The notes below the pieces were generated by a model, which worked only from the letters and a program-made list of their open reading frames with translations, did no database searches and was not told the origin of the DNA. Of a DNA stretch of 14,275 nt, positions 14,053 through 14,275 are shown one piece after another. The DNA comes from an uncultured Blautia sp. (GTDB lineage: Bacteria > Bacillota > Clostridia > Lachnospirales > Lachnospiraceae), in contig URHH01000061.1 of assembly GCA_900547615.1 (NCBI GenBank), positions 1-14,275 of the forward strand, given 5' to 3'. Position 1 is the stretch's first letter. Every line of letters begins with the position of its first letter. Made by a program: the position numbers and the translations under genes.

Positions 14053-14275
14053 GCAAGAATCCCTCCAAGAAGAAGCACAGGGAAAATCACTCCCGCCAGA
14101 ATCCCCATTTTCAGGTTGTCGCCAAAAGCACTCGACACAGCACCTACTACAGTGGGACCACCGGAGCAGCCAAGGTCTCCTCCAAGAGCAAGGAAGGCAA
14201 ACATGGCAGTTCCTCCTTTTGGAATAGCTGCCGCCGCCTTACTGAAGCTTCCCGGCCACATAATCCCAACAGAAA
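14028..14275 (-). CDS. Major facilitator superfamily transporter, C-terminal fragment
   Basis: Only the last 81 or so residues are in the window; the frame continues past the right edge, so the internal Met at 14261 is not the start. Two hydrophobic segments (around TAMFAFLALGGDLGCSGGP and MGILAGVIFPVLLLGGILAC) separated by a short loop, ending in the basic tail RKIKTE, look like the final helices of a 12-helix facilitator. The preceding MWPGSFSKAAAAIPKGG is typical of the cytoplasmic loop before helix 11. The substrate cannot be inferred. It is coupled to the SGNH hydrolase gene that overlaps its end. Confidence 0.7.
   Translation of the reverse strand, partial: SVGIMWPGSFSKAAAAIPKGGTAMFAFLALGGDLGCSGGPTVVGAVSSAFGDNLKMGILAGVIFPVLLLGGILACRKIKTE

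Overview
The window looks like a chromosomal carbohydrate-utilisation region of a low-to-mid GC Firmicute, most likely a gut Lachnospiraceae (Blautia / Ruminococcus gnavus-like). This is inferred from strong AGGAGG ribosome binding sites, tight operons, a LicT-type antiterminator with its RNA target, and a sialate lyase whose sequence resembles, from memory, that of R. gnavus. I could not search a database. Almost everything is on the minus strand. No gene-free stretch exceeds 300 bases. I saw no tRNA, rRNA, CRISPR array or insertion sequence.

Region 1 (1-5712, minus) is a complete phosphotransferase (PTS) operon. In transcription order it holds a promoter, a leader with a LicT/GlcT-type RNA antiterminator (RAT) overlapping an intrinsic terminator, a PRD antiterminator gene, ptsH (HPr), ptsI (Enzyme I), a membrane-anchored degenerate transglutaminase-fold protein, a stand-alone EIIA of the glucose family, and an EIIC of the glucose/N-acetylglucosamine family that runs off the left edge. 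The HPr keeps His15 but has Arg where the regulatory Ser46 should be. The antiterminator probably senses PTS flux and controls the whole phosphorelay, including the normally constitutive ptsHI.

Region 2 (5764-12593, minus) is a sialic acid (N-acetylneuraminate) uptake and catabolism cluster. A sigma-A promoter with a perfect 12-bp palindrome at its -10 drives a solute-binding protein and two ABC permeases, ending at a strong terminator. Next come an RpiR-family regulator, nanE, nanA and nanK, tightly packed. Imported sialic acid is split by NanA to ManNAc plus pyruvate, phosphorylated by NanK, and epimerised by NanE to GlcNAc-6-phosphate. That is also the product expected of a GlcNAc-type PTS, so regions 1 and 2 may converge on one metabolite. 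The cluster has no transporter ATPase, sialidase, nagA or nagB within the window.

Region 3 (12638-14275) holds two small SGNH-fold hydrolases on opposite strands, separated by a bidirectional terminator. One diverges from the sialic acid promoter. The other overlaps the end of a major facilitator transporter cut by the right edge. They are candidates for removing acyl groups from sugars, possibly O-acetyl groups of sialic acid, but this is inference from position only.

The most notable points are the RAT-controlled, self-contained PTS with an HPr that should escape HPr kinase, the transglutaminase-fold pseudoenzyme inside that operon, and the possible esterase genes beside the sialic acid genes.
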